From Mucilaginibacter_A sp964251965 (GTDB lineage: Bacteria > Bacteroidota > Bacteroidia > Sphingobacteriales > Sphingobacteriaceae), in contig CAXULQ010000001.1 of NCBI GenBank assembly GCA_964251965.1, positions 434,001 through 498,000 of the forward strand: a stretch of 64,000 bases of DNA, read 5' to 3'. Of the stretch, positions 35,177-42,905 are shown piece after piece. The stretch's first letter is position 1. Each line of letters opens with the position of its first letter. The translations under genes and the position numbers were made by a program. Below the pieces are notes generated by a model. It had not been told where the DNA came from and ran no database searches. It worked only from the letters and a program-made list of their open reading frames with translations.

Positions 35177-35503
35177 TTATACTAATGGACTGTAATTTAA
35201 TATATTAACCTCTAACAAAAATAAAGAATCTTTTTCAATTAGAATAGCTACCATTCCGTCCGCCTCAAATTGAACTGAGCTTTGATAAACTTCCATTGGT
35301 ACAATTACTTCAACTATCGTATTGTACAAGTTATCAAACAAAAAATTATTCTTTCCAAACTTTACTGCATCTAAAATATTCAATGCAAACAACTTTCCGG
35401 TTTCATAAGCCCCAAGTTTATTTCTAAGTCCAAATAGTTTAATATCAACTAATTCTTCATCAGAAACAGCTCTAAACAAAAATTGGTGTTTTGAAGGCAG
35501 CAA
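35177..35503 (-). CDS. Toxin-like small protein (ADP-ribosyltransferase-like pattern, tentative)
   Basis: A 108-residue protein with the pattern FRAVSDEELVDIKLFG, then ETGKLFALNILDAVKFGK, then NTIVEVIVP. A similar order (RAVS-x-x-EL-x-DI, GK-x-FA, DA-x-x-FGK, T-x-VE-x-x-VP) is found in the C-terminal domains of some Rhs-type polymorphic toxins. Here it stands alone, without a delivery domain or signal peptide. It begins 12 bases after the serA stop and is followed after 3 bases by the EF-Tu domain-III-like gene. The activity is unproven; it could also be an enzyme-like housekeeping domain. Confidence 0.5.
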   Translation of the reverse strand: MLPSKHQFLFRAVSDEELVDIKLFGLRNKLGAYETGKLFALNILDAVKFGKNNFLFDNLYNTIVEVIVPMEVYQSSVQFEADGMVAILIEKDSLFLLEVNILNYSPLV

Positions 35504-35515
35504 TTTGTGTTTTAA

Positions 35516-36469
35516 TTACGCTTTTTTAAAATGCTGAATGATCAAATTGGCCAGCTCTACACCGATCCTTTCCTGCGCTTCATTGGTAGAAGCTCCAATA
35601 TGTGGTGTTAAAGAGATTTTGGGATGGTTTAAAATTTCCGAATTGGGTGTTGGTTCGTTATCAAAAACATCTAAGCCGGCAAAAGCAAGTTTGCCGCTGT
35701 TTAAAGCTTCCAATAAAGCATCTTCATTAATTGTTCCGCCGCGCGAAGCATTAACCACTGCTGCACCTTTTTTCATGGCCGCAAATTCGGCAGTTCCTAA
35801 AACTGGTTCCGGACTAAACGGTACGTGCAGACTAATAAAATCACTTTGCGCAATTACTTCTTCTTTCGATGCTTCTTTTACCGATACTTTTACCAGTTGC
35901 CCGTCTCCCAATTCTAAAGGTAATTCGTAATCAAAAGGATACAAATCATAAGCTAAAACTTTCATTCCCAAGCCTATTGCTACTTTGGCTACTTCCCGGC
36001 CAATCCGCCCAAAGCCTAAAATTCCAATTGTTTTTCCGCGCAGCTCAATTCCTTTGGCGTATGCTTTTTTTAGCTCATTAAATTTTGTGCCGCCTTCTAC
36101 CGGCATTTTACGGTTGCTGTCCTGCAAAAAACGAATGCCGGTAAACAAATGCGCAAAAACCAATTCGGCAACAGAAAGCGAAGACGACGCAGGCGTATTA
36201 ACTACAGCCAAACCTTTTTCTCGTGCGTATTCTACATCAATGTTATCCATGCCTACACCGCCTCGGCCAATTAGTTTTAGGTTTGGGCAGGCATCGATTA
36301 AAGGCTGACGAATCTTGGTAGCACTTCTTACGGTAATGGCGTCAAAATTATTTAATTGCTGAGGCAAAAGTTCCTGTGGAATGTGTTCCGTTTCTACAAT
36401 AAAACCAACGGCTTCCAAAAGGGCTTTTCCTGCGGGGTCAATCCCGTCGTTTGCTAATATCCTGATCAT
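35516..36469 (-). CDS. serA: D-3-phosphoglycerate dehydrogenase (2-hydroxyacid dehydrogenase family)
   Basis: This enzyme oxidises 3-phosphoglycerate, the first step of serine synthesis. The protein has 317 residues, the short form without a C-terminal ACT domain. The NAD site GILGFGRIGREVAKVA lies at about 150-165. Catalytic residues are the Arg in NASRGGTINEDAL, the Glu in DVFDNEPTP, and the His in LTPHIGASTNEAQ. serC directly upstream (27 bases) supports the assignment over other hydroxyacid dehydrogenases. A motif copy at 35870 encodes VKEAS in a surface loop. Confidence 0.92.
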   Translation of the reverse strand: MIRILANDGIDPAGKALLEAVGFIVETEHIPQELLPQQLNNFDAITVRSATKIRQPLIDACPNLKLIGRGGVGMDNIDVEYAREKGLAVVNTPASSSLSVAELVFAHLFTGIRFLQDSNRKMPVEGGTKFNELKKAYAKGIELRGKTIGILGFGRIGREVAKVAIGLGMKVLAYDLYPFDYELPLELGDGQLVKVSVKEASKEEVIAQSDFISLHVPFSPEPVLGTAEFAAMKKGAAVVNASRGGTINEDALLEALNSGKLAFAGLDVFDNEPTPNSEILNHPKISLTPHIGASTNEAQERIGVELANLIIQHFKKA

Positions 36470-36496
36470 TAATTTTTAGTTGAAGGAAAATATCCC

Positions 36497-37564
36497 TTAT
36501 TTATTTTTTTCGGCGAACTCCTGCATCACATCGATTAACGCATAAACACTGTTGATCGACAAAGCATTGTAAATAGAAGCCCGGAAACCTCCGGCACTGC
36601 GGTGGCCTTTAATGCCTACCATATCGCGTTCTTCGGCCAATTTTAAAAAAGCTTTTTCCAGTTCCGGTTTTTCCATTACAAAACAAACATTCATAATCGA
36701 GCGGTCTTCCTTGGCACAAACGCCTTTAAACAACGGGGTGCGGTCAATTTCTGCATAAAGTTCTTTCGCTTTCGCTTCGTTGGCTTTGGCAATAGCGGCC
36801 ACTCCTCCGTTTGCTTTAATCCAGCGTAAAGTAAGCATCGAAGCATAAATGGCAAAAACCGGCGGTGTGTTGTACATCGAACCGTTATCAATTTGCAGTT
36901 GGTAGTTAAGCATTGAAGGGATTTGGCGGCCAGTTTTACCTAACAACTCATTTTTTACGATTACCAGTGTAGCACCTGCAGGTCCCATATTTTTCTGTGC
37001 ACCTGCATAAATCAAACCAAAATCGGCAACGTTAATTTCTCGACTTAAAATATCAGACGACATATCACAAACCAAAGGAATTTCCGATTTTGGAAATTTA
37101 TGGAGTTGTGTGCCGTAAATGGTATTGTTAGAAGTTACGTGAAAATAAGCAGCATCAGAAGGGACTTCGTAATTCTTAGGTATCTGCCTAAAATTATTTT
37201 CTTTGTCTGTCGCAACTACTACCGGCGTTCCGAAAAATTTGGCTTCTTTAATGGCTTTGTTTGCCCAAACACCTGTTTCTAAGTATGCTGCTGTTTTGCC
37301 TTCGGGAAGTAAATTGTAAGGCACCATCGCAAACTGAAGACTCGCGCCGCCTTGCAAAAACAAAACCGAATAACCTTCGGGTACGTTCAATAGTTCTTTA
37401 ACCAGGCTTACGGCCTCATTTAAAACTGCTTCAAACTCTGGCGACCGATGCGAAATTTCTAATATCGATAAACCGGTATCATTGAAATTAAGTATTGCCT
37501 CAGCAGCTTGTTTAAGCACTTCGTGCGGTAAAATACCTGGCCCTGCACCAAAATTATGTTTCAT
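36497..37564 (-). CDS. serC: Phosphoserine aminotransferase
   Basis: A PLP enzyme that converts 3-phosphohydroxypyruvate to phosphoserine, the second step of serine synthesis. The start is taken at the ATG ending at 37564 (MKHNFGAGPGILP); the frame runs 12 codons further but homology does not. The phosphate/PLP segment FLQGGASLQFAM lies at about 72-83 and the PLP lysine is in YAGAQKNMGPAG (about 190-200). HRSAGGFRASIYNA near the end matches the family. 355 residues is the normal length. serA follows at once. Confidence 0.95.
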   Translation of the reverse strand: MKHNFGAGPGILPHEVLKQAAEAILNFNDTGLSILEISHRSPEFEAVLNEAVSLVKELLNVPEGYSVLFLQGGASLQFAMVPYNLLPEGKTAAYLETGVWANKAIKEAKFFGTPVVVATDKENNFRQIPKNYEVPSDAAYFHVTSNNTIYGTQLHKFPKSEIPLVCDMSSDILSREINVADFGLIYAGAQKNMGPAGATLVIVKNELLGKTGRQIPSMLNYQLQIDNGSMYNTPPVFAIYASMLTLRWIKANGGVAAIAKANEAKAKELYAEIDRTPLFKGVCAKEDRSIMNVCFVMEKPELEKAFLKLAEERDMVGIKGHRSAGGFRASIYNALSINSVYALIDVMQEFAEKNK

Positions 37565-37711
37565 ATTTTTTATTTTTTTAACCGGAAAAAGAAATGGCAT
37601 TAAATATACCGGAGATGGCGAATTTAGAAATTTTGGTTTTGTTTAAAGGAAGTTTTTTGCAGATACTTTAACAAATTGATACTTTCGCTTTCAATCCTGA
37701 CATTAATTCGA

Positions 37712-37722
37712 TACTTCTTTTA
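37712..37722 (+). repeat. Dispersed motif copy overlapping the rpe stop codon
   Basis: TACTTCTTTTA; its last three bases are the reverse of the rpe stop codon (37720-37722). Confidence 0.75.
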
Positions 37723-38370
37723 AAGATGTTTTAATTGATGAATAGCCTGAACAGGATCGGAAGCTGCAAAAACCGAGTTGCCTGCCACCAATACATTGGC
37801 ACCGGCTTGTACTAATTCGGCACAATTTTCACTGCTCACACCTCCATCTACTTCAATTTTTAAGCTTGGGTTTCTGTTTTTGCTAAGTGCTTTTATATCA
37901 TATAATTTTTTGTAGGTGTTCGGAATAAACTTCTGCCCGCCGAAACCCGGGTTGACAGACATGATGAGCACCAAATCTAAATCTGTAATAATATCTTCCA
38001 GAAAACTAACCGGCGTATGTGGGTTTAAAGCTACTCCGGCAGTACAACCCGCACTTTTTATCGCTTGTATCGTCCGGTTTAAATGTACGCAAGCTTCTAC
38101 ATGAACGGTGATATTAGAAGCACCTGCCTGGGCAAATTGCTCAATGTAATGATCAGCGTTAACAATCATCAAATGCACATCAATAGGCTTTTTTGTTAAT
38201 GGTTTAATGGCTTTTAAAACTGGGAAACCAAAAGAAATATTCGGAACGAAAATACCGTCCATCACATCAAAGTGTATCCAATCGGCTTCGCTGCGTTCCA
38301 GCATTTCCACATCGCGTTGCAAATTGGCAAAATCAGCCGAAAGAATAGAAGGGGCAATCAGTTGGTTCAT
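37720..38370 (-). CDS. rpe: Ribulose-phosphate 3-epimerase
   Basis: This TIM-barrel enzyme interconverts ribulose-5-phosphate and xylulose-5-phosphate. ATG ending at 38370 (MNQLIAPSILSADFANL) is preferred; an upstream in-frame start would add 12 unconserved residues. Catalytic marks are IHFDVMDGIFVPNISFG (His and Asp), HLMI with the metal His, MSVNPGFGGQKFI and VDGGVSSENC with the second catalytic Asp. At 216 residues it has the normal length. It is not tightly linked to serC. Confidence 0.95.
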   Translation of the reverse strand: MNQLIAPSILSADFANLQRDVEMLERSEADWIHFDVMDGIFVPNISFGFPVLKAIKPLTKKPIDVHLMIVNADHYIEQFAQAGASNITVHVEACVHLNRTIQAIKSAGCTAGVALNPHTPVSFLEDIITDLDLVLIMSVNPGFGGQKFIPNTYKKLYDIKALSKNRNPSLKIEVDGGVSSENCAELVQAGANVLVAGNSVFAASDPVQAIHQLKHL

Positions 38371-38457
38371 GCACCAAATATACAGATATGTATAAAACCG
38401 AAGCAATGTTAGTTTACGTGGCAGTTATCATTTTACCATAAAACTTATTGAATTCCA

Positions 38458-38468
38458 TACTTCTTTTA
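38458..38468 (+). repeat. Dispersed motif copy (TACTTCTTTTA)
   Basis: In the divergent gap between rpe and the 101-residue gene, with extension CAGG then TATAAATTTT. Confidence 0.75.
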
Positions 38469-38539
38469 CAGGTATAAATTTTGTTAATTATAGCGAGAAC
38501 AATACGGCAAATAACAAGTTTACCAGAAAAAACCCGATC

Positions 38540-38845
38540 ATGAATTTTGAACCGATACATGTGCCGTACCGTTATAACGAACAGGACACGCCAGAGCAAA
38601 AGGTAATTTTTGCTTTAGGACAGTTGGGCGAAGCAACTGCTGCCGAGATAATTAACAAGCTAAAACAGGTGAATGCAGATGAAATTGTTACAGAAGTTGA
38701 AGCAGAGAAAATATTAAAAGAACGTTATGAACAAGGCTTAATTAAAGCGGAAAAACATACGGAAGGCACAAGTTATAACCTCAGTAAAATAGTTAAACCA
38801 AATAGTGGCCGTACAGATATTGAAGGAATAGAGGATTTATTTTGA
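38540..38845 (+). CDS. Hypothetical protein, 101 residues, winged-helix-like
   Basis: A small soluble protein. Residues 18-75 have the helix pattern of a winged helix (EQKVIFALGQLGEATAAEII, then VEAEKILKERYEQGLIKAEK, then a TSYNLS wing), so DNA binding or protein-protein contact is possible. The tail is acidic (RTDIEGIEDLF). I cannot name a family. It is monocistronic. A motif copy starts right after the TGA, and a strong hairpin terminator follows at 38880. Confidence 0.6.
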   Translation: MNFEPIHVPYRYNEQDTPEQKVIFALGQLGEATAAEIINKLKQVNADEIVTEVEAEKILKERYEQGLIKAEKHTEGTSYNLSKIVKPNSGRTDIEGIEDLF

Positions 38846-38856
38846 TGCTTCTTTTA
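38846..38856 (+). repeat. Dispersed motif copy directly after a stop codon
   Basis: TGCTTCTTTTA begins at the base after TGA (38843-38845) and continues TCG, CCA, AAAATTT, which is the full extended form. Confidence 0.8.
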
Positions 38857-38879
38857 TCGCCAAAAATTTAGTATGTAAA

Positions 38880-38915
38880 AAAAATGCCTTTATCGCTTGA
38901 TAAAGGCATTTTTTA
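38880..38915. terminator. Rho-independent terminator, bidirectional
   Basis: Aaatgcctttatc and gataaaggcattt arms make a 13-bp stem with a short loop and a T-run, between two convergent small genes. Confidence 0.85.
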
Positions 38916-38945
38916 TTAAAACCGAAATGTTGGTTTGTTAAATAT

Positions 38946-39050
38946 TTACCGTATTACCCATATAACAATCACTGCTAAAACAAGAAGCATTAATAAAATC
39001 AGGCTAATCCCTGCAACTTTAGAACCTGCTTTCTTTTCTTGTTCTGCCAT
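38946..39050 (-). CDS. Tiny membrane protein, 34 residues
   Basis: An unlisted small gene: ATG at 39050-39048, stop at 38948-38946. It reads MAEQEKKAGSKVAGISLILL and then a strongly hydrophobic run to VIWVIR. One transmembrane helix with a charged, cytosolic N-terminal end fits the positive-inside rule. It lies just downstream of rpoD on the same strand (55-base gap) and directly before a terminator, so it may share the rpoD transcript. Function unknown. Confidence 0.55.
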   Translation of the reverse strand: MAEQEKKAGSKVAGISLILLMLLVLAVIVIWVIR

Positions 39051-39070
39051 GTTTAATTAATTTATATCGA

Positions 39071-39081
39071 TAAAAACAGTA
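39071..39081 (-). repeat. Dispersed motif variant (TACTGTTTTTA on minus strand)
   Basis: TAAAAACAGTA between rpoD and the 34-residue gene; on the minus strand it continues TCG, AT, ATAAATT. Confidence 0.65.
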
Positions 39082-39105
39082 TTTATTAATTTGATATTGT
39101 AAAAA

Positions 39106-39963
39106 TTACAAGTACGATTCCAAAACGTTATTTCGAGAAGTATGCCTTAAACGTTGTAAAGCTTTATCTTTTAACTGACGGACGCGTTCTCTGGTGATCA
39201 TAAAACGTTCGCCAATTTCTTCTAAAGATTGAGGTGTACCTGAACCTAATCCAAAGAAAAGAATGATTACTTCCCGGTCACGCTCCGGCAATGAAGAAAG
39301 CGAACGCATTACCTCAGTTGATAATGACTCCTGAATCATACTATAATCTGTAGCAGGATCGCCATGTTGTAAAACATCCAGCAAAGTGTTTTCTTCTCCT
39401 TGGATAAAAGGTGCATCCATAGAAACATGGCGGCCGGAATTATTCAAAGAATCAGAAATTCTTTCTTCAGTAGTTTCCAAATCCACAGCTAATTCTGCCG
39501 GAGTTGGTTCGCGTTCAAATTCTTGTTCCAAACGTGAATATGCTTTACGAATTTTGCTTAAAGAACCAACTTGATTTAAAGGCAAACGTACGATACGTGA
39601 CTGCTCTGCAACAGCCGATAAAATGGATTGGCGAATCCACCAAACGGCATAAGAAATAAATTTAAAGCCTTTGGTTTCATCAAAACGTTTTGCAGCTTTG
39701 ATCAAGCCTAAATTACCTTCGTTAATTAAATCGCCTAATGTAAGTCCTTGGTTTTGGTATTGCTTTGCTACGGAAACCACAAACCTTAAATTTGCTTTGG
39801 TTAAACGTTCTAAAGCTGCTTGGTCACCTTCCCTAATTTTTTGGGTAAGAATAACTTCCTCCTGAGCGGTGATGAGATCTACTTTACCGATCTCGGTTAA
39901 ATATTTATCCAGCGATTGTGATTCGCGGTTGGTAATAGATTGTGATATTTTGAGTTGTCTCAT
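39106..39963 (-). CDS. rpoD: Primary RNA polymerase sigma factor (RpoD/SigA)
   Basis: The housekeeping sigma factor. At 285 residues it has the short form usual in Bacteroidota, without region 1.1. Region 1.2 begins SQSLDKYLTEIGK. Region 2 contains NLRFVVSVAKQY, LINEGNLGLIKAAKRFDETKG and FISYAVWWIRQSI. Region 3 follows, and region 4 ends with the helix-turn-helix SLEEIGERFMITRERVRQLKD. It recognises the TTG/TAnnTTTG promoters noted in this window. It is transcribed alone or with the tiny membrane gene downstream. Confidence 0.95.
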   Translation of the reverse strand: MRQLKISQSITNRESQSLDKYLTEIGKVDLITAQEEVILTQKIREGDQAALERLTKANLRFVVSVAKQYQNQGLTLGDLINEGNLGLIKAAKRFDETKGFKFISYAVWWIRQSILSAVAEQSRIVRLPLNQVGSLSKIRKAYSRLEQEFEREPTPAELAVDLETTEERISDSLNNSGRHVSMDAPFIQGEENTLLDVLQHGDPATDYSMIQESLSTEVMRSLSSLPERDREVIILFFGLGSGTPQSLEEIGERFMITRERVRQLKDKALQRLRHTSRNNVLESYL

Positions 39964-40269
39964 AGTTAATAATGCTTTGCTAAACAGAGCGTTAGCTTTT
40001 ATAAATCAATCGGCAGGATTGAAACTTATTGATATAAAGTTCCAAAGATACCATTAAATCTTTAACGTAACGTAAAGAATATTGTTTTAGTGGAGGCTGG
40101 TGGATAATAACCAGTCAGTGTTTTTGTTATATTTTATAAGTTTTGATACCCGATAGTAACGCTATAATCAGTCAATTTATTTGCCAAATAGTGGTTCAAA
40201 CAGTCAGGGTTCAGTCATTATTAAAAGAAGCAATGCTGACATATGATGCTTCTTTTACAGCAATAAATT
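39964..40269. other. Intergenic stretch between rpoD and the pseudouridine synthase gene
   Basis: About 305 bases. It should hold the rpoD promoter, but no clear TAnnTTTG box is seen. It also holds the inverted motif pair at 40222-40257. No gene is evident. Confidence 0.5.
40222..40257. repeat. Inverted pair of dispersed motif copies
   Basis: TAAAAGAAGCA (40222-40232) and TGCTTCTTTTA (40247-40257) are perfect reverse complements over 11 bases with a 14-base loop. The pair lies 12 bases beyond the stop of the minus-strand pseudouridine synthase gene, in the position of a terminator. Confidence 0.8.
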
Positions 40270-40998
40270 TTACTGATCAAATTTTTCCAGCAGTTTTAGC
40301 AAGGTTTCAAAATCCTTGGGATAAGGTGCATGCACCGTAATTTCCTCTTCAGGGTTTATTTTGAAGGTAACTTCATAAGCATGTAATGCAAATCGTTTCA
40401 TAATAGGCAACTCCTCCTGGTCTTTGCCCAAACGGTAATTTCTTTTCAGATCCGAAAGTAAAACTGGCTTGCCTTTATACAAATCATCGCCGGAAATGGA
40501 TGCGCGTTGAGTGGCCAAATGAATTCGGATTTGGTGCATCCTGCCGGTTACCGGTTTGCATTCCACCAAAGTGTAATGTTTAAAATATTTGAGGGAATTG
40601 AACCAGGTTTCGGCACGTTTGCCTTCTTGCCGGCTGATAGTTACATTGCCTTTGCCAACATTTAGAATAGGAAGATCAATCAGTAAATTTTCAAAAACAT
40701 GAGTGCCATCGATTACGGCATGATATACTTTTTTTACCTGCCTTTTTTCAAACTGGATAGAAACAAAACGGTAAGCTTCGGGGTTTTTGGCGATAATTAA
40801 TGCACCAGAAGTTTCTTTATCTAAACGGTGACAAATTTGTGCATCATCCCAATAACTCTTTGCCAAACGAAGCAGATTTAAATCGCCTCCTTCCCTTTCA
40901 TCCAAAGAACTTAAAAAAGGAGGTTTATTTACAACAATAATATCGTTGTTTTCAAACAGGATCAGGTCTTGGAACTTAGGGAATTTCATCTGCGGCAA
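40270..40998 (-). CDS. RluA-family pseudouridine synthase
   Basis: A 242-residue RNA pseudouridine synthase. The catalytic motif ICHRLDKETSGALIIAK contains the catalytic Asp (about residue 60). GRMHQIRIHLA near 155 and HAYEVTF near 205 match the RluA/RluC/TruC group. No S4 domain is present, so it resembles the TruC/RluA type. The target (tRNA or rRNA) is not known. A start at 40989 (MKFPKFQDL) is also possible. It is followed by the inverted motif pair and lies 21 bases after the response regulator. Confidence 0.9.
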   Translation of the reverse strand: MPQMKFPKFQDLILFENNDIIVVNKPPFLSSLDEREGGDLNLLRLAKSYWDDAQICHRLDKETSGALIIAKNPEAYRFVSIQFEKRQVKKVYHAVIDGTHVFENLLIDLPILNVGKGNVTISRQEGKRAETWFNSLKYFKHYTLVECKPVTGRMHQIRIHLATQRASISGDDLYKGKPVLLSDLKRNYRLGKDQEELPIMKRFALHAYEVTFKINPEEEITVHAPYPKDFETLLKLLEKFDQ

Positions 40999-41019
40999 AT
41001 ATCGCAGATTTGCTGCGTT

Positions 41020-41709
41020 TTACAGCAACTCAAATTTATAGCCTACGCCTTTAACGGTAGAAACATAATTCTCGCCCAACTTTTCGCGCAGTTTGCGGAT
41101 ATGAACATCAATCGTTCGGTTCGTTACCACAACAGAATCTTCCCAAATATTTTTTAAAATAGCTTCGCGTGTGTAAACTTTGCCTGGTTTGGAAGCCAGC
41201 AAATACAATAATTCAAATTCCTTTTTGGCCAGTACCACTTTTTCTCCTGCCTGAAAAACCATAAAAGCTTCCCGGTCAATTACCAAATCACCAATTTCGA
41301 GCTTATTGTCTAAAACTTCATCAGCAGTTTGGTTTCTACGCAAAATCGCGTTGATACGGCTTATTAAAGCCCGGGGTTTAATTGGTTTTGCAATGTAATC
41401 ATCGGCACCAACATTAAAACCGGCAATCTCAGAGTATTCTTCACTTCTTGCTGTTAAAAATACCATGAACGTTGTTTTAAACTCGGGCATCGTTCGCATA
41501 ATACGGCAAGCTTCAATCCCATCCATTTTGGGCATCATTACATCCAAAATAATCAGGTCTGGCAAAACCCTTTTTGCTTCGGCTACGGCTTCCTGACCGT
41601 TTCGGGCAGTAAAAACCTGATAACCTTCCTTGTTCAGGTTATACTCAATCAACTCCAAAATATCCGGCTCATCATCAACAATCAGGATCTTCTGTTTTGA
41701 ATTACTCAT
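41020..41709 (-). CDS. OmpR/PhoB-family response regulator
   Basis: A 229-residue two-component regulator. The receiver domain (about 7-120) has the acidic pocket VDDEPD, phospho-acceptor Asp56 in LIILDVMMPKMDG, and the Lys in DYIAKPI. The C-terminal winged-helix domain (about 135-228) has REAILKNIWEDS and RTIDVHIRKLREKLG, then VKGVGYKFE. No histidine kinase is encoded next to it. The signal and regulon are unknown; the sequence is close in style to the PhoB group. Confidence 0.92.
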   Translation of the reverse strand: MSNSKQKILIVDDEPDILELIEYNLNKEGYQVFTARNGQEAVAEAKRVLPDLIILDVMMPKMDGIEACRIMRTMPEFKTTFMVFLTARSEEYSEIAGFNVGADDYIAKPIKPRALISRINAILRRNQTADEVLDNKLEIGDLVIDREAFMVFQAGEKVVLAKKEFELLYLLASKPGKVYTREAILKNIWEDSVVVTNRTIDVHIRKLREKLGENYVSTVKGVGYKFELL

Positions 41710-41797
41710 TTTCTTAATTTTATGTAAATGTACCGGCTAAAAAAGTATGCTGATGTTAATTTTATATTAAGTAATTGTGAAGCGCCTGTAAATTAAT

Positions 41798-42904
41798 TTA
41801 TTTAAATGTTTTTGCAAAAAAAGCCGCCAGATCATTTCCGGTAACGTTTTTAGCGATGATTTTTCCAGCAGGATCTAAAATAAAATTAGAAGGAATGGCC
41901 TGAACCTGATAACGCTGCACCGCGGGACCGTTAAAGTTTTTCAGTTCGCTGCCGTGCGACCAGCTTAAATGGTCATCAGTAATGGCTTTTTGCCAGGCGT
42001 CTTTCTTTTCGTCCAAAGAAATCCCAACAATATTTAAGCCTTTTGCGTGATATTGCTGATACAGTTTCACCACGTTTGGGTTTTCTTTTCGGCAAGGTAC
42101 GCACCAGGAAGCCCAAAAATCCAGCATTACATATTTGCCTTTGTAATCCGACAGTTTAATTTCTTTTCCATCAATGCCCGGAATAGAAAAATCTGGTGCC
42201 GTACGGCCAACAGAAACCGGTTTTACCAGTTCCATGTGTTTTACAAATTGAATTACGGCCGGATTTTTAGGAAACTTGTCTTTTATTTGGTCTGCATACG
42301 CAACCAATTCCTGCTCGTATTTCATTTGGTCGAGTGACATAGCGGCATAAAATCCGGCAAGCGAATTTTGATTTGCATGAACAAACTTTAACACTTCTGC
42401 CGATAACGCAGCCATGTTTTGCTCAAAAACAGGAACATACTTTTTAAGTACCGAATCCTGATTTACACCTTTTGCAGTTGCTGCTTCCTGGTATTCGTTG
42501 GCCAGCTTACTGTTTTTAGCCGTATAAATATTACTGATACGGTTATACGCTTTAATCTTTTCAGAATCCTCCGAACCACTCGTGCTGTAACTATGATTTG
42601 GATCGGCCAAATCTGTTTTAAAATCGATATCGTTTCCGTTTTCGGCAATTAAATCAAACTCCTGTTCGCCGTTTTTGATTTTGTATAAATTGGCAAACGG
42701 GGTAGCTTTTTTAAAAACAAATCCGTTTTGTTCGTTTAATTGCGTCGAATCAATAACCTTTACATCGGTAGAATCAGCCTCCAGCAAATACACTTCCTGC
42801 TTCGCCGGATGTTCTATTTTGCCTTCTATTTTGAACCCATTTTTATCCTTGCATGATGTTAAAGCGGCAACCATCAAAAGCGCAGGAACAATTATTTTCT
42901 TCAT
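41798..42904 (-). CDS. TlpA-like thioredoxin lipoprotein with DUF4369-type N-terminal domain
   Basis: A 368-residue envelope thiol-disulfide protein. The lipoprotein signal MKKIIVPALLMVAALTSCK has Cys18 in TSC. The N-terminal domain (about 22-130) is of the DUF4369 type, with FKIEGKIEHPAKQEVYLLEA. A helical linker follows, and the C-terminal thioredoxin domain (about 235-368) contains FWASWCVPCRKENP (redox WCVPC, about 267-271). In this family it reduces apocytochromes or other exported proteins; the target here is unknown. It starts 1 base after the gatB stop. Confidence 0.9.
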   Translation of the reverse strand: MKKIIVPALLMVAALTSCKDKNGFKIEGKIEHPAKQEVYLLEADSTDVKVIDSTQLNEQNGFVFKKATPFANLYKIKNGEQEFDLIAENGNDIDFKTDLADPNHSYSTSGSEDSEKIKAYNRISNIYTAKNSKLANEYQEAATAKGVNQDSVLKKYVPVFEQNMAALSAEVLKFVHANQNSLAGFYAAMSLDQMKYEQELVAYADQIKDKFPKNPAVIQFVKHMELVKPVSVGRTAPDFSIPGIDGKEIKLSDYKGKYVMLDFWASWCVPCRKENPNVVKLYQQYHAKGLNIVGISLDEKKDAWQKAITDDHLSWSHGSELKNFNGPAVQRYQVQAIPSNFILDPAGKIIAKNVTGNDLAAFFAKTFK

Positions 42905-42905
42905 T

